Shown in pieces: positions 7,801 through 16,085 of a DNA stretch of 64,000 nt. The DNA is from Kingella potus. Its GTDB lineage: Bacteria; Pseudomonadota; Gammaproteobacteria; Burkholderiales; Neisseriaceae. Under the pieces are notes generated by a model. The model searched no databases and was not told the DNA's origin. It saw only the letters and a list, made by a program, of their open reading frames with translations. Location of the stretch: contig NZ_UGJJ01000001.1 in the NCBI RefSeq assembly GCF_900451175.1, positions 992,001-1,056,000 on the forward strand, written 5' to 3'. Positions within the stretch are counted from its first letter, which is position 1; every line of letters begins with the position of its first letter. The translations under genes and the position numbers were made by a program.

Positions 7801-8163
7801 TATTATTCCCTCATCAAAAGATTGTTAATGCAATGACCTTTGGAAGACCATTACAAAGCACAATATACAGGCCGCAAAGTTACGGCAACCAGAATATCTA
7901 GGGATACACTATAAAAATTCGGATGCAAACTGTCAATATCCTGCGGTAGTTTGCTCGAGACCAGCCTGTTTCCTAGTGCCGCATCATGCCGAAAAATCAA
8001 TTTTCTGTCATTTGTTTACCTGAAAAAGAACTTGCAGGGTCTTTTGAAGTTGCGCAAAAACAACAAGAATGGCGGTGGTGGGCATCTGCCGCCGCCGCCA
8101 ACCGTGTTCGTTTTTTTTATGTTACATTCCGCTGCTGTTCCGCAAACCATCTGCCTACCGTTT
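7801..8163. promoter_or_regulatory. Divergent rmpM / cysB upstream region
   Basis: No gene in 363 nt. For rmpM (minus strand) a possible promoter is TTGCCG (complement of 7883-7888) and TATATT (complement of 7862-7867), 15 nt apart. The cysB side has a T-run and TACATT near 8124-8129 but no clear -35. No DUS is seen here. Confidence 0.4.
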
Positions 8164-9114
8164 ATGAAGTTACAGCAATTGCGCTATGCGCTTGAAGTTT
8201 ACCGCCACAATCTGAATGTTTCCGAGGCCGCCGAATCTTTGTTTACCTCGCAGCCGGGCGTATCGAAGCAGATCCGCCTGCTGGAAGAGGAGCTGGGTAT
8301 CCAGATTTTCATCCGCAGCGGCAAGCGGATTGTGTCGGTATCGCAGCCGGGTAAGGCGGTTTTGCAGATGTCGGAGCGGATTTTGCGCGATATTCAGAAT
8401 ATTAAAAACATCGGCAACGAGTTTGCCAAGCAGGAAGACGGGATTCTGACTATTGCCGCCACGCATACGGCGGCGCGTTACATACTGCCGCCCGTGGTGG
8501 CTTCTTTTGCTTCCGTTTATCCGAGAGTCAGACTGAATATCAGGCAGGGTACGCCTGAGGCTGTGCGGCAGATGGTTTCAGACGGCCTGGCCGATTTTGC
8601 GGTAACGTCGGAGTTGTCGGAAATGCCCGCCGAGCTGCGCGGCATTCCCTGTTTCCGCCATCATTACGCGCTGGTTGTTCCGGACAACCATCCTTTGCTC
8701 GATCACCGCGGTGCGCTGACGATTCCGTTGATTGCAGCTTATCCGCTGGTTACTTACGAATTTGCTTTCGACAGACATTCGGGGATTGCCCGTGCTTTTG
8801 CCAAGGCGGGTGTCGCCAAGCCGGATGTTGCTTTGTCGGTGGCGGACAGCGATGTGTTGAAAACATATGTCAGGCTGGGCTTGGGTATCGGCATTATGGC
8901 CAAGGCGGCTTATGACGCGCAGGCGGATCGGGGTTTGACGCTGGTGGATGTTTCACAGCTTTTCGAACCGTGCGACAGCGGCATTATTATGCGCGGCGAC
9001 AGTTATCTGCGCGGCTATATTTATGAGTTTGTCGAGATGCTCAATCCGGATTTGACCAAAGTGAGGCTGGATCAGTTGCTTTATTCGCCGGTGGTCGAGG
9101 ACTTTTCCATCTGA
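8164..9114 (+). CDS. cysB: CysB-type LysR-family transcriptional regulator
   Basis: 316 aa. N-terminal winged helix-turn-helix of the LysR family (MKLQQLRYALEVYRHNLNVSEAAESLFTSQPGVSKQIR), then a periplasmic-binding-protein-like effector domain from about residue 90 (TIAATHTAARYILP, QMVSDGLADFAVTS, DSDVLKTYVRLGLGIGIMA). The N-terminal wording is characteristic of CysB, which activates sulfur-assimilation genes in response to acetylserine. The ATG at 8164 gives the family start; the frame back to 7951 is non-homologous. A DUS in the effector domain is read as VSDGLADF. No sulfate genes are adjacent. Confidence 0.9.
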   Translation: MKLQQLRYALEVYRHNLNVSEAAESLFTSQPGVSKQIRLLEEELGIQIFIRSGKRIVSVSQPGKAVLQMSERILRDIQNIKNIGNEFAKQEDGILTIAATHTAARYILPPVVASFASVYPRVRLNIRQGTPEAVRQMVSDGLADFAVTSELSEMPAELRGIPCFRHHYALVVPDNHPLLDHRGALTIPLIAAYPLVTYEFAFDRHSGIARAFAKAGVAKPDVALSVADSDVLKTYVRLGLGIGIMAKAAYDAQADRGLTLVDVSQLFEPCDSGIIMRGDSYLRGYIYEFVEMLNPDLTKVRLDQLLYSPVVEDFSI

Positions 9115-9130
9115 AACGCATCCGAAAAAA

Positions 9131-9172
9131 GAAACACGGCGCAGACGGAAAATCCGTTTGCGCCGTGTTTTC
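9131..9172 (+). terminator. Terminator of cysB
   Basis: AAACACGGCGCAGACGG and CCGTTTGCGCCGTGTTT form a long stem with a trailing T-run, between convergent cysB and fnr. Confidence 0.88.
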
Positions 9173-9177
9173 GCTTT

Positions 9178-9912
9178 TCAGACGGCATGCATGCCGCCGG
9201 ATACCATTTGGTTGAGTATTTCCGGTTTCAGCAGCCGGATGTGTTTGTGTTCCACCGAAATCAGTTCTTCCTGATGGAAGCGCGACAGCGTGCGGCTGAC
9301 CGTTTCCAGCTTTAAGCCCAAATAGCTGCCGATTTCTTCGCGCGACATGCGCAGGATGAAATCGTTTGCGGCAAACCCGCGATAGTGCAGCCGCCGCGAC
9401 AGGTTGAGCAGAAAAGCGGCAATCCGTTCCTCTGCACGCATATTGCCCAAAAGCAGCATCACGCCCTGATCGCGCACGATTTCGCGGCTCATCAGGCGGA
9501 AAAAATGGTTTTGGATACTGGGGATGGTTTTGCCCAATTCTTCAATATGGGCGAACGGCAGTTCGCACACTTCGCTGTCTTCCAAGGCCACGGCATCGCA
9601 GCTGTGCGTATGCATGCAGATGCCGTCCATCCCGATCAGTTCGCCCGACATAAAAAAGCCGGTTACCTGATCGCGCCCGTCCTGTGTGGCGACGGTGGTT
9701 TTGAAGAAGCCGGTGCGGATGGCAAACAGCGAATGGAAAGTTGCGCCCGCGCGAAACAGAAACTCGCCTTTTTTCAGGCGGTGGCTTTGCTTGATGACGG
9801 TATCCAACTGTTCGAACTCTTTGGGGTGCAGGCCGACCGGCAAGCACAGCTCACGCAGCGAGCAGGACGAACACAGTGTTTTCATCGGTTGGTGCAAAGT
9901 GTGTGCTGCCAT
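9178..9912 (-). CDS. fnr: FNR-type oxygen-sensing transcriptional regulator
   Basis: 244 aa, Crp/Fnr family. The N-terminal cysteine cluster CSSCSLRELC, plus a further Cys in the cyclic-nucleotide-like domain (GICMHTHSCD), matches the ligands of the oxygen-labile [4Fe-4S] cluster of FNR. The C-terminal helix-turn-helix reads EEIGSYLGLKLETVSRTLSRF (the VSRTLSR recognition helix). FNR dimers activate anaerobic genes from TTGAT-N4-ATCAA sites; two near-perfect sites lie just upstream, between this gene and hemN. The stop codon lies inside a DUS (AT variant), so the protein ends HAV. Confidence 0.95.
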   Translation of the reverse strand: MAAHTLHQPMKTLCSSCSLRELCLPVGLHPKEFEQLDTVIKQSHRLKKGEFLFRAGATFHSLFAIRTGFFKTTVATQDGRDQVTGFFMSGELIGMDGICMHTHSCDAVALEDSEVCELPFAHIEELGKTIPSIQNHFFRLMSREIVRDQGVMLLLGNMRAEERIAAFLLNLSRRLHYRGFAANDFILRMSREEIGSYLGLKLETVSRTLSRFHQEELISVEHKHIRLLKPEILNQMVSGGMHAV

Positions 9913-9972
9913 AAGTATCGTCCTTTATCTCTCTGATTTTTAAAGTCTTGGCCGGGTGTGTGCGGTTTGGGA

Positions 9973-9986
9973 TTGACTCATGTCAA
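9973..9986. promoter_or_regulatory. FNR-type box 1
   Basis: TTGAC-TCAT-GTCAA, a perfect palindrome differing from the consensus TTGAT-N4-ATCAA at one position per arm. Its centre is 41.5 nt before about position 10021, the class II activating distance for a hemN start site there, with a weak -10 (GATTCT, 10009-10014). Confidence 0.65.
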
Positions 9987-10031
9987 GGCGCGGGCGGCAA
10001 ATTTGTGCGATTCTAGCAAACAAAGATAAAT

Positions 10032-10045
10032 TTGACTAATATCAA
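10032..10045. promoter_or_regulatory. FNR-type box 2
   Basis: TTGAC-TAAT-ATCAA, one mismatch to the FNR consensus, ending 10 nt before the hemN ATG. At this place it would lie in the hemN leader, so it may serve repression or the divergent fnr promoter rather than simple activation. Confidence 0.6.
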
Positions 10046-10055
10046 ATACCGACAC

Positions 10056-11462
10056 ATGAAAACCATACGCATAAACAACGCCTCCGCTCCCGAATTCGAC
10101 CGCGAACTCATTTCAGCCCTTCCGTCCAGCGGCCCGCGCTACACGTCTTATCCCACGGCCGACCGTTTCCATCAGGATTTCGGCGAAGCCGAATATCTTG
10201 AAGCCCTTGCCCTGCGCGGTGCGGGTGCTTTGAACAAGCCGCTTTCCCTCTACATCCATATCCCTTTCTGCGACACCATCTGTTATTACTGCGGCTGCAA
10301 CAAAATCATTACCAAAGACAAAACCCGCGCCGACGAATACTTGGAATACCTCGAACGCGAGATGGCATTGCTGGCCCCGCATCTGAACGGCAGCAGCCCC
10401 CTTGCCCAACTCCATTTCGGCGGCGGCACCCCCACCTTTCTTTCAGACGGCCAACTCGACCGTGTGTTTGCCATGATACGCCGGCACTTTACCCTGCTGC
10501 CCGACGGCGAATACTCCATCGAGATTGACCCCCGCAAAGTCAGCCGCGACACGGTGCGCCATCTCGGCCGACTCGGTTTCAACCGCATGAGTGTCGGCAT
10601 ACAGGATTTCGACCCCAAAGTGCAGCAGGCCGTCAACCGCATCCAGAGCGTGGAAGAAACCCGCAATGTGATCGAAGCGGCCCGCGAATCGGGTTTCAAA
10701 TCCGTCAGCGTTGATCTAATCTACGGCCTGCCGCACCAGTCGCTCGAAAGCATCAGGCCCACCATCGACACGGTTCTCTCGCTCGATCCCGACCGACTCG
10801 CCCTCTACCATTACGCCCACCTTCCCCACATCTTCAAGCCACAGCGGCGTATCGACACCGCCGCCGTCCCGTCCAGCGAAGAAAAGCTCGACATCCTCCA
10901 ATATGCCGTCCGCCGGCTCGGCGAAGCGGGTTACGTTTTCATCGGCATGGATCACTTTGCCAAGCCGGATGACGAACTGACCGTTGCCCTGCGCGAAGGC
11001 TTCCTGCAACGCAATTTCCAAGGCTATTCCACCTACGCCGACTGCGATCTTGTTGCCATCGGGGTATCCTCCATCGGCAAAATCGGCGGCACATACAGCC
11101 AAAACGCACGCAACATCGCCGACTACTACGCCGCTTTGGATGCAGGCCGCCTGCCCATCATGCGCGGCTACCGCCTCAATGCCGACGACCTCCTGCGCCG
11201 CAACATCATCCAAGACCTCATGTGCCGTTTCGCCCTCGACTACCGCGACTACGAAAGCACCTTCGGCATCCCCTTTGCCCGCTACTTTTCCGCCGAACTG
11301 GCCGATTTGGCGCAAATGGAGCAACTCGGCCTCGTCAGCCTCGGCAGCCGCAGTCTGGCCGTTACCGCCAAAGGCCGCTTCCTTATCCGCAACATCGCCA
11401 TGGTATTCGACTACCACCTGCGCCACCGCGAAACCACCGCCCGCTACTCGCAAACCGTGTAA
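10056..11462 (+). CDS. hemN: Oxygen-independent coproporphyrinogen III oxidase
   Basis: 468 aa radical-SAM enzyme converting coproporphyrinogen III to protoporphyrinogen IX without oxygen. The radical-SAM cysteines are CDTICYYCGC (CxxxCxxC) after YIHIPF. Further marks are GGGTPTFL, IEIDPR, MSVGIQDF, LIYGLPHQ and a C-terminal HemN domain. The N-terminal GPRYTSYPTADRF is typical of true HemN rather than HemW. The ATG at 10056 (MKTIRINN) is preferred to a TTG at 10032, which lies inside an FNR box. Position beside fnr and two FNR boxes supports anaerobic control. A DUS is read as LSDGQLD; a DUS pair follows the stop. Confidence 0.95.
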   Translation: MKTIRINNASAPEFDRELISALPSSGPRYTSYPTADRFHQDFGEAEYLEALALRGAGALNKPLSLYIHIPFCDTICYYCGCNKIITKDKTRADEYLEYLEREMALLAPHLNGSSPLAQLHFGGGTPTFLSDGQLDRVFAMIRRHFTLLPDGEYSIEIDPRKVSRDTVRHLGRLGFNRMSVGIQDFDPKVQQAVNRIQSVEETRNVIEAARESGFKSVSVDLIYGLPHQSLESIRPTIDTVLSLDPDRLALYHYAHLPHIFKPQRRIDTAAVPSSEEKLDILQYAVRRLGEAGYVFIGMDHFAKPDDELTVALREGFLQRNFQGYSTYADCDLVAIGVSSIGKIGGTYSQNARNIADYYAALDAGRLPIMRGYRLNADDLLRRNIIQDLMCRFALDYRDYESTFGIPFARYFSAELADLAQMEQLGLVSLGSRSLAVTAKGRFLIRNIAMVFDYHLRHRETTARYSQTV

Positions 11463-11470
11463 ACGCACGA

Positions 11471-11503
11471 CAGGCCGTCTGAAAACCGTCTTTCAGACGG
11501 CCT
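11471..11503 (+). terminator. DUS inverted-pair terminator after hemN
   Basis: CAGGCCGTCTGAAAACC and its inverse lie 8 nt behind the hemN stop with a very short loop. A further single DUS starts near 11517. Confidence 0.75.
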
Positions 11504-11617
11504 CCGAATCTTTACAGGCCGTCTGAAAATTCCGCCGCGCATAAAAAACTTTACTTTTCCCCCGCGCAGGTTTAAAAGGCGCGTTTTCCTTTTTTAACAG
11601 ACAAACGGAGACACACC

Positions 11618-12736
11618 ATGAAAGTAGGTTTCGTCGGCTGGCGCGGCATGGTCGGTTCGGTATTGATGCAGCGCATGCGCGAAGAAAACGACTTCGCCCA
11701 CATTCCCGAAGCGTATTTTTTCACCACATCCAACGTCGGCGGCACAGCACCCGATTTCGGCCAAACCGCCAAAACACTGCTCGATGCAGGCAATATTGCC
11801 GAACTGGCAAAAATGGACATCATCGTAACCTGCCAGGGCGGCGACTACACCAAATCCGTCTTTGCCCCGCTGCGCGGCTCCGGCTGGAACGGCTACTGGA
11901 TTGACGCTGCATCCTCGCTGCGCATGAACGAAGATGCCGTTATCGTGCTCGATCCCGTCAACCGCAACGTCATCGATGCCGCCCTGCAAAACGGCGTAAA
12001 AAACTACATCGGCGGCAACTGCACCGTATCACTGATGCTGATGGCGCTCGGCGGCCTGTTCCAAAACGACCTTGTCGAATGGGCAACCAGCATGACCTAT
12101 CAGGCCGCCTCGGGCGCGGGTGCGAAAAACATGCGCGAACTGATTGAAGGCATGGGCGCGATTCACCAAGAAGTAGCCGCCGAAATCGCCGATCCCGCCG
12201 GCGCGATTCTCGACATCGACCGCAAAGTGTCCGACTTCCTGCGCAGCAGCAGCTACCCCAAAGCCAATTTCGGCGTACCGCTGGCCGGCAGCCTGATTCC
12301 GTGGATTGATGCCGATTTGGGCAACGGCCAGTCGAAAGAAGAATGGAAAGGCGGCATGGAAACCAACAAAATCCTCGGCCGAAGTGCCAACCCTGTGGCG
12401 GTTGACGGCCTGTGCGTGCGCGTGGGCGCGATGCGCTGCCACAGCCAGGCACTCACGCTGAAGCTGAAAAAAGACCTGCCCCTTGCCGAAATCGAAAGCA
12501 TTTTGGCCGCTGCAAACGATTGGGTAAAAGTCATTCCCAACGAAAAAGAAGCCAGCATCAACGAGCTGACCCCCGCCAAAGTTACCGGCACGCTGTCCGT
12601 ACCCGTCGGCCGCATCCGCAAGCTCGAAATGGGCGGCGACTACATCAGCGCGTTTACCGTCGGCGACCAACTGCTGTGGGGCGCGGCCGAGCCGCTGCGG
12701 CGCGTGCTGCGGATTATCTTGGGCAATCTGGACTGA
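11618..12736 (+). CDS. asd: Aspartate-semialdehyde dehydrogenase
   Basis: 372 aa. Asd reduces aspartyl phosphate to aspartate semialdehyde, the branch point to lysine/diaminopimelate, methionine and threonine. Evidence: N-terminal Rossmann start MKVGFVGWRGMVGSVL, the active-site GGNCTVSLML with Cys135 (the same number as the E. coli enzyme), and GLCVRVGAMRCHSQ with the acid-base His. The length fits the gram-negative form. The ATG at 11618 has GGAGACA upstream. thrC and dapD, which use the product pathway, are elsewhere in this window but not linked. Confidence 0.97.
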   Translation: MKVGFVGWRGMVGSVLMQRMREENDFAHIPEAYFFTTSNVGGTAPDFGQTAKTLLDAGNIAELAKMDIIVTCQGGDYTKSVFAPLRGSGWNGYWIDAASSLRMNEDAVIVLDPVNRNVIDAALQNGVKNYIGGNCTVSLMLMALGGLFQNDLVEWATSMTYQAASGAGAKNMRELIEGMGAIHQEVAAEIADPAGAILDIDRKVSDFLRSSSYPKANFGVPLAGSLIPWIDADLGNGQSKEEWKGGMETNKILGRSANPVAVDGLCVRVGAMRCHSQALTLKLKKDLPLAEIESILAAANDWVKVIPNEKEASINELTPAKVTGTLSVPVGRIRKLEMGGDYISAFTVGDQLLWGAAEPLRRVLRIILGNLD

Positions 12737-12769
12737 TTGCCTGAACCGTACCGGCCGCCGTTGCGGCGC

Positions 12770-12817
12770 AAAGCTGTCCGAAACCGTTATCCGGCGGATT
12801 TCGGACAGCTTTTTTTG
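12770..12817 (+). terminator. Rho-independent terminator of asd
   Basis: AAAGCTGTCCGAAA and TTTCGGACAGCTTTTTTT form a 13-bp stem with a T-run. Confidence 0.92.
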
Positions 12818-12868
12818 TGTTACATTATAAATAATTTAATCAGAATAAAAACTTAGGAGGAACAGACC

Positions 12869-13519
12869 ATGGCGGCAGGAAAAGCACGGGTTTTACCCGA
12901 TGTGCCGTGGGCGGCGCGCAGCCTGTGGTCGCACGCGCCCAAGCCTTTGGCGGTATTGGTGGCGGCTTTGCTGCTGTGCGGCATCGGCGAAGGAATGCTG
13001 GTGCAGGCGGTGCTGGGGTCGTCGCCGTGGACGGTGCTGGCGCAGGGCGTGGCACGCCAGGGCGGCTGGAATCTGGGTTGGGTTACGTTCGGCATCAGCG
13101 TGCTGGTCATGCTGCTGTGGCTGCCGCTGCGTATGCGCCCGGGAGCCGGCACGCTGCTGAATATGACGCTGCTGGCGGTGTCGCTGGGCGTGTTCGTGCA
13201 GATTGTGCCGCCGCCGCAGGCCTTGTGGGCGCGTGTTTTGCTGTGTGCGGGCGGTGTGGCGGTGATGGGCGCGGCATCGGCGTTGTATTTGTCGTGCCGC
13301 TTGGGCGCAGGGCCGCGCGACGGGCTGATGGTCGGCCTGTGCATGAAAACCGGCTGGCGCGTCGGCATCGTCCGCAGCCTGATGGAAATATCGGTGTGCG
13401 GCGCAGGCTGGCTGCTCGGCGGCACGGTCGGCATCGGCACGCTTCTGTTCGCGTTCGGCGTGGGCTGGGTGGTGCAGTGGAGTTTGAATTTGATGGAGAG
13501 GTGTTTTTCACCCGGCTGA
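12869..13519 (+). CDS. YczE/YyaS/YitT-like integral membrane protein
   Basis: 216 aa with about five hydrophobic segments (roughly residues 27-48, 68-87, 95-113, 118-140 and 172-205) and a Gly-rich loop RLGAGPRDGLMVGLCMKTG, which is the most conserved part of the YczE/YitT-type membrane proteins. The function of this family is unknown. TAGGAGGAAC lies 6 nt before the ATG, an unusually good ribosome site. The gene stands alone between the asd terminator and a degraded gene. Confidence 0.8.
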   Translation: MAAGKARVLPDVPWAARSLWSHAPKPLAVLVAALLLCGIGEGMLVQAVLGSSPWTVLAQGVARQGGWNLGWVTFGISVLVMLLWLPLRMRPGAGTLLNMTLLAVSLGVFVQIVPPPQALWARVLLCAGGVAVMGAASALYLSCRLGAGPRDGLMVGLCMKTGWRVGIVRSLMEISVCGAGWLLGGTVGIGTLLFAFGVGWVVQWSLNLMERCFSPG

Positions 13520-13779
13520 GCGGTTTGGCAAACAGGCAATGTCCATGCGGCAGCAGGATGAAACGGCAGGTCGTGCAGAATGGGCATAGACAGGGTGTTG
13601 AGGCCGTCTGAAAACGGTGCGGCGCGTTGCGGTAAAGACGGTAGCAAAGTTGCCATAAAATATGGCGGATGAGGCAGACGTTTTTTAATATGCGGGCGCA
13701 AGGCTGTTGCAGCGGCGCAAGCGCAGTTTTTCAGACGGCCTGACAATGCAGAAACACACATAAATAAAGAGAGCAAACC

Positions 13780-14160
13780 GTGAATCAAGACCAAGAGCTG
13801 ATATAGGCCGTAGAGACCCTGATTGATGCAGGCTGCCACTACCGCTTGGACGAACTGGCGCAGTGTTACACGCCTGATTTGCAGATTGTTATTTTCCAGC
13901 CCGACGGCAGCTTTACCGCCTTTGACTACGCGCAAAACATGGCTTTTTTCCAAAACCTGCGCGACAGCGGCGCGGCCGCACTCAACACTGCCGTAAAGTT
14001 TTACTACGCGCAACGGCAGGGCGGCACGGGCTACGTCAGCGCCATGCGCCGCATGGATTTGGGTGCAGGCGAGCAGAACATCCTGTTTACCCTGATGCTG
14101 CGGCAGGAAGGCGGCAGATGGCGCGTATTCCGCGAACACGCCCACATTCAGGCAGCCTGA
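13780..14160 (+). pseudogene. NTF2/SnoaL-like small protein gene with an early amber codon
   Basis: An open frame to 14160 encodes DELAQCYTPDLQIVIFQPDG...FREHAHIQAA. It has the alternating helix/strand look of NTF2-like (SnoaL-type) domains, ending in a typical 'GRWRVFREH' strand. The same frame extends upstream to GTG at 13780, which has an AAGAGAG ribosome site, but codon 9 is TAG (13804-13806). Replacing that one codon would give a clean 126-aa protein with the missing first helix (AVETLIDAGCHYRL). So the gene is either broken by one nonsense mutation or poorly expressed from a TTG at 13846. Function unknown. Confidence 0.65.
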
Positions 14161-14204
14161 ATGCCGCCGTAGCGGCGCAGTAGCCGTTTTAAAACTTATT
14201 TCAC

Positions 14205-14210
14205 TATAAT
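14205..14210 (+). promoter_or_regulatory. Candidate -10 box of pgi
   Basis: A perfect TATAAT lies 43 nt before the pgi ATG. No convincing -35 at standard spacing. Confidence 0.45.
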
Positions 14211-14253
14211 CCCGCCTTTTTGCAATTCCGCCCTTTGGCACGACAGGCACAAC

Positions 14254-15840
14254 ATGACGCACATTACCCGAACCGCCGCCTGGCAGGCACTCGAACGGCA
14301 CCGCCGCGACACGGCAGGCCTTACCCTCCGCGCCCGCTTTGCCGCCGAACCCGACCGTTTCGAGCGTATGCACGTCCGGCTGCACGGCCTTTTGGCCGAT
14401 TACAGCAAAAACCGCATCGGCGAAGACACCCTCGCCCTGCTGTGCGGCCTCGCCGACACCGCCCGCCTGCCGGAAAAAATGCAGGCCGTGCGGCGCGGCG
14501 ACGCAGTCAATACCAGCGAAGGGCGCGCCGCCCTGCATACCGCCCTGCGCCTGCCGCCCGATGCCCCGCCCCTGTATGTGGCAGGGGAAAACGTCCTGCC
14601 TGTGTTGCAGCGCGAACTCGAACGCACGCTCGCCTTTGCCGACCGCCTCATCAGCGGCGGATATGCCAATTCAGACGGCCTGCCGTTTACCGATGTGGTC
14701 AATATCGGCATCGGCGGCTCCGATTTGGGCGCGCGCATGGCCGCCGAAGCACTTTCTCCCTACCGCAGCCGGCTGCGCGTGCATTTCGCCGCCAATGCCG
14801 ACGGGGCGGAACTCTCCGCCGTGCTGGCCGGACTCGATGCCCGCCGCACCCTGTTTGTCATTGCCAGCAAAAGTTTCACCACGCCCGAAACCCTGCTCAA
14901 CGCCCGCGCCGCCCGCGCCTGGCTGCGGCAGGGCGGCGTGTCCGAAAGCGTGCTGCCGCGCCATTTTGCCGCCGTTTCCGCCAATGCCCGCGCGGTGCGT
15001 GAATTTGGCATTCTCGAAGAAAACCGCTTTGCCGTGTTTGATTTCGTGGGCGGGCGTTATTCCGTCTGGTCGCCCGTCGGCCTGCCGCTGATGGCCGCCG
15101 TCGGATCGGAACATTTCCGCGCCTTTCTGGCCGGCGCACACGCGATGGACGAACATTTTTTCTCCGCGCCGCTGCGGCACAACCTTCCCGCCATCCTCGG
15201 CCTGATCGGTATCTGGTACAACAACTTCCACGGTGCGCAAACCCACGCCGTCGTTCCCTACACCCACCTGCTGCGCCATCTGCCCGCCCATCTGCAACAG
15301 CTCGATATGGAAAGCAACGGCAAAAGCGTTACCCTCGGCGGCGAACCCGTCGGCTGCGACACCGGCAGCATTGTGTGGGGCGGCGAGGGCGTAAACAGCC
15401 AGCACGCCTTTTTCCAGCTCCTGCACCAGGGCACGCGGCTGGTGCCGGTGGATTTCATCGTTCCCGCCAACACGCCGGAAGCCGCGCCGCACCGCCGCTT
15501 CACCGCCGCCAACGCCTTTGCCCAAGCCGAAGCCCTGATGCTCGGCAAACCCGCATCCGGTGCGGCTTCCTACGGCGGATTCTCGGGCAACCGCCCCAGC
15601 AACACCCTGCTTATCGACCGCCTCGACCCCTTTACGCTCGGCATGATTACCGCCCTGTACGAACACAGAACCTTCGTCCAGGCCGCCGTTTGGGACATCA
15701 ATCCTTTCGACCAATGGGGCGTGCAATACGGCAAAACGCTGGCCGAAACCATTTTGGCCGAACTCGACGGCGGCACACCGCAGGCGCACGACAGCTCCAC
15801 CGCCGCCCTGATTGCCTGTTTCCGCAAACAGGCCGTCTGA
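14254..15840 (+). CDS. pgi: Glucose-6-phosphate isomerase
   Basis: 528 aa. Pgi interconverts glucose 6-phosphate and fructose 6-phosphate. Motifs include NIGIGGSDLG (phosphate loop), ASKSFTTPET, GRYSVWSPVGLP (first family signature, with the catalytic Arg/Glu region), QQLDMESNGKSV and INPFDQWGVQYGK near the C-terminus. The stop codon lies in a DUS, so the protein ends KQAV; another DUS within the gene is read as NSDGLPF. The ribosome site (ACAGGCA) is weak. Pgi could be tied to sugar-nucleotide supply, but nothing adjacent indicates it. Confidence 0.96.
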   Translation: MTHITRTAAWQALERHRRDTAGLTLRARFAAEPDRFERMHVRLHGLLADYSKNRIGEDTLALLCGLADTARLPEKMQAVRRGDAVNTSEGRAALHTALRLPPDAPPLYVAGENVLPVLQRELERTLAFADRLISGGYANSDGLPFTDVVNIGIGGSDLGARMAAEALSPYRSRLRVHFAANADGAELSAVLAGLDARRTLFVIASKSFTTPETLLNARAARAWLRQGGVSESVLPRHFAAVSANARAVREFGILEENRFAVFDFVGGRYSVWSPVGLPLMAAVGSEHFRAFLAGAHAMDEHFFSAPLRHNLPAILGLIGIWYNNFHGAQTHAVVPYTHLLRHLPAHLQQLDMESNGKSVTLGGEPVGCDTGSIVWGGEGVNSQHAFFQLLHQGTRLVPVDFIVPANTPEAAPHRRFTAANAFAQAEALMLGKPASGAASYGGFSGNRPSNTLLIDRLDPFTLGMITALYEHRTFVQAAVWDINPFDQWGVQYGKTLAETILAELDGGTPQAHDSSTAALIACFRKQAV

Positions 15841-16011
15841 AAATACGGTGTGCGGCAATCCAAACCTTGCCGCCGTGCGGTGCGATGGCGGGGCAAAACG
15901 GCAAGGCACACAGCCGCCGGCGGTAAGGCCGGTAAGGTAAGGGCGTGGATTTTTATGTTGTCCCGCCCTATTTGCGGGTGCGGCGTGCGCCGTATGCCGA
16001 CGCGCCGAAGC

Positions 16012-16060
16012 ATTGAGGCCGTCTGAAAACCCCGTTTGCGGTTTTCAGACGGCCTCAATG
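16012..16060. terminator. DUS inverted-pair terminator between pgi and NSS transporter
   Basis: CATTGAGGCCGTCTGAAAAC and its exact inverse flank a 9-nt loop, between convergent genes; it can serve both strands. The stretch 15841-16011 before it holds nothing else recognisable. Confidence 0.8.
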
Positions 16061-16085
16061 CCTGATTACAGCCGGAAAAGGCCGC

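Noticed and set aside
10032..10055. TTG start for hemN at 10032
   Set aside because: It lies inside an FNR box and adds residues not typical of HemN; ATG at 10056 is better.
14671..15909. 412-aa open frame antisense to pgi
   Set aside because: Antisense shadow of pgi with no recognisable domain.
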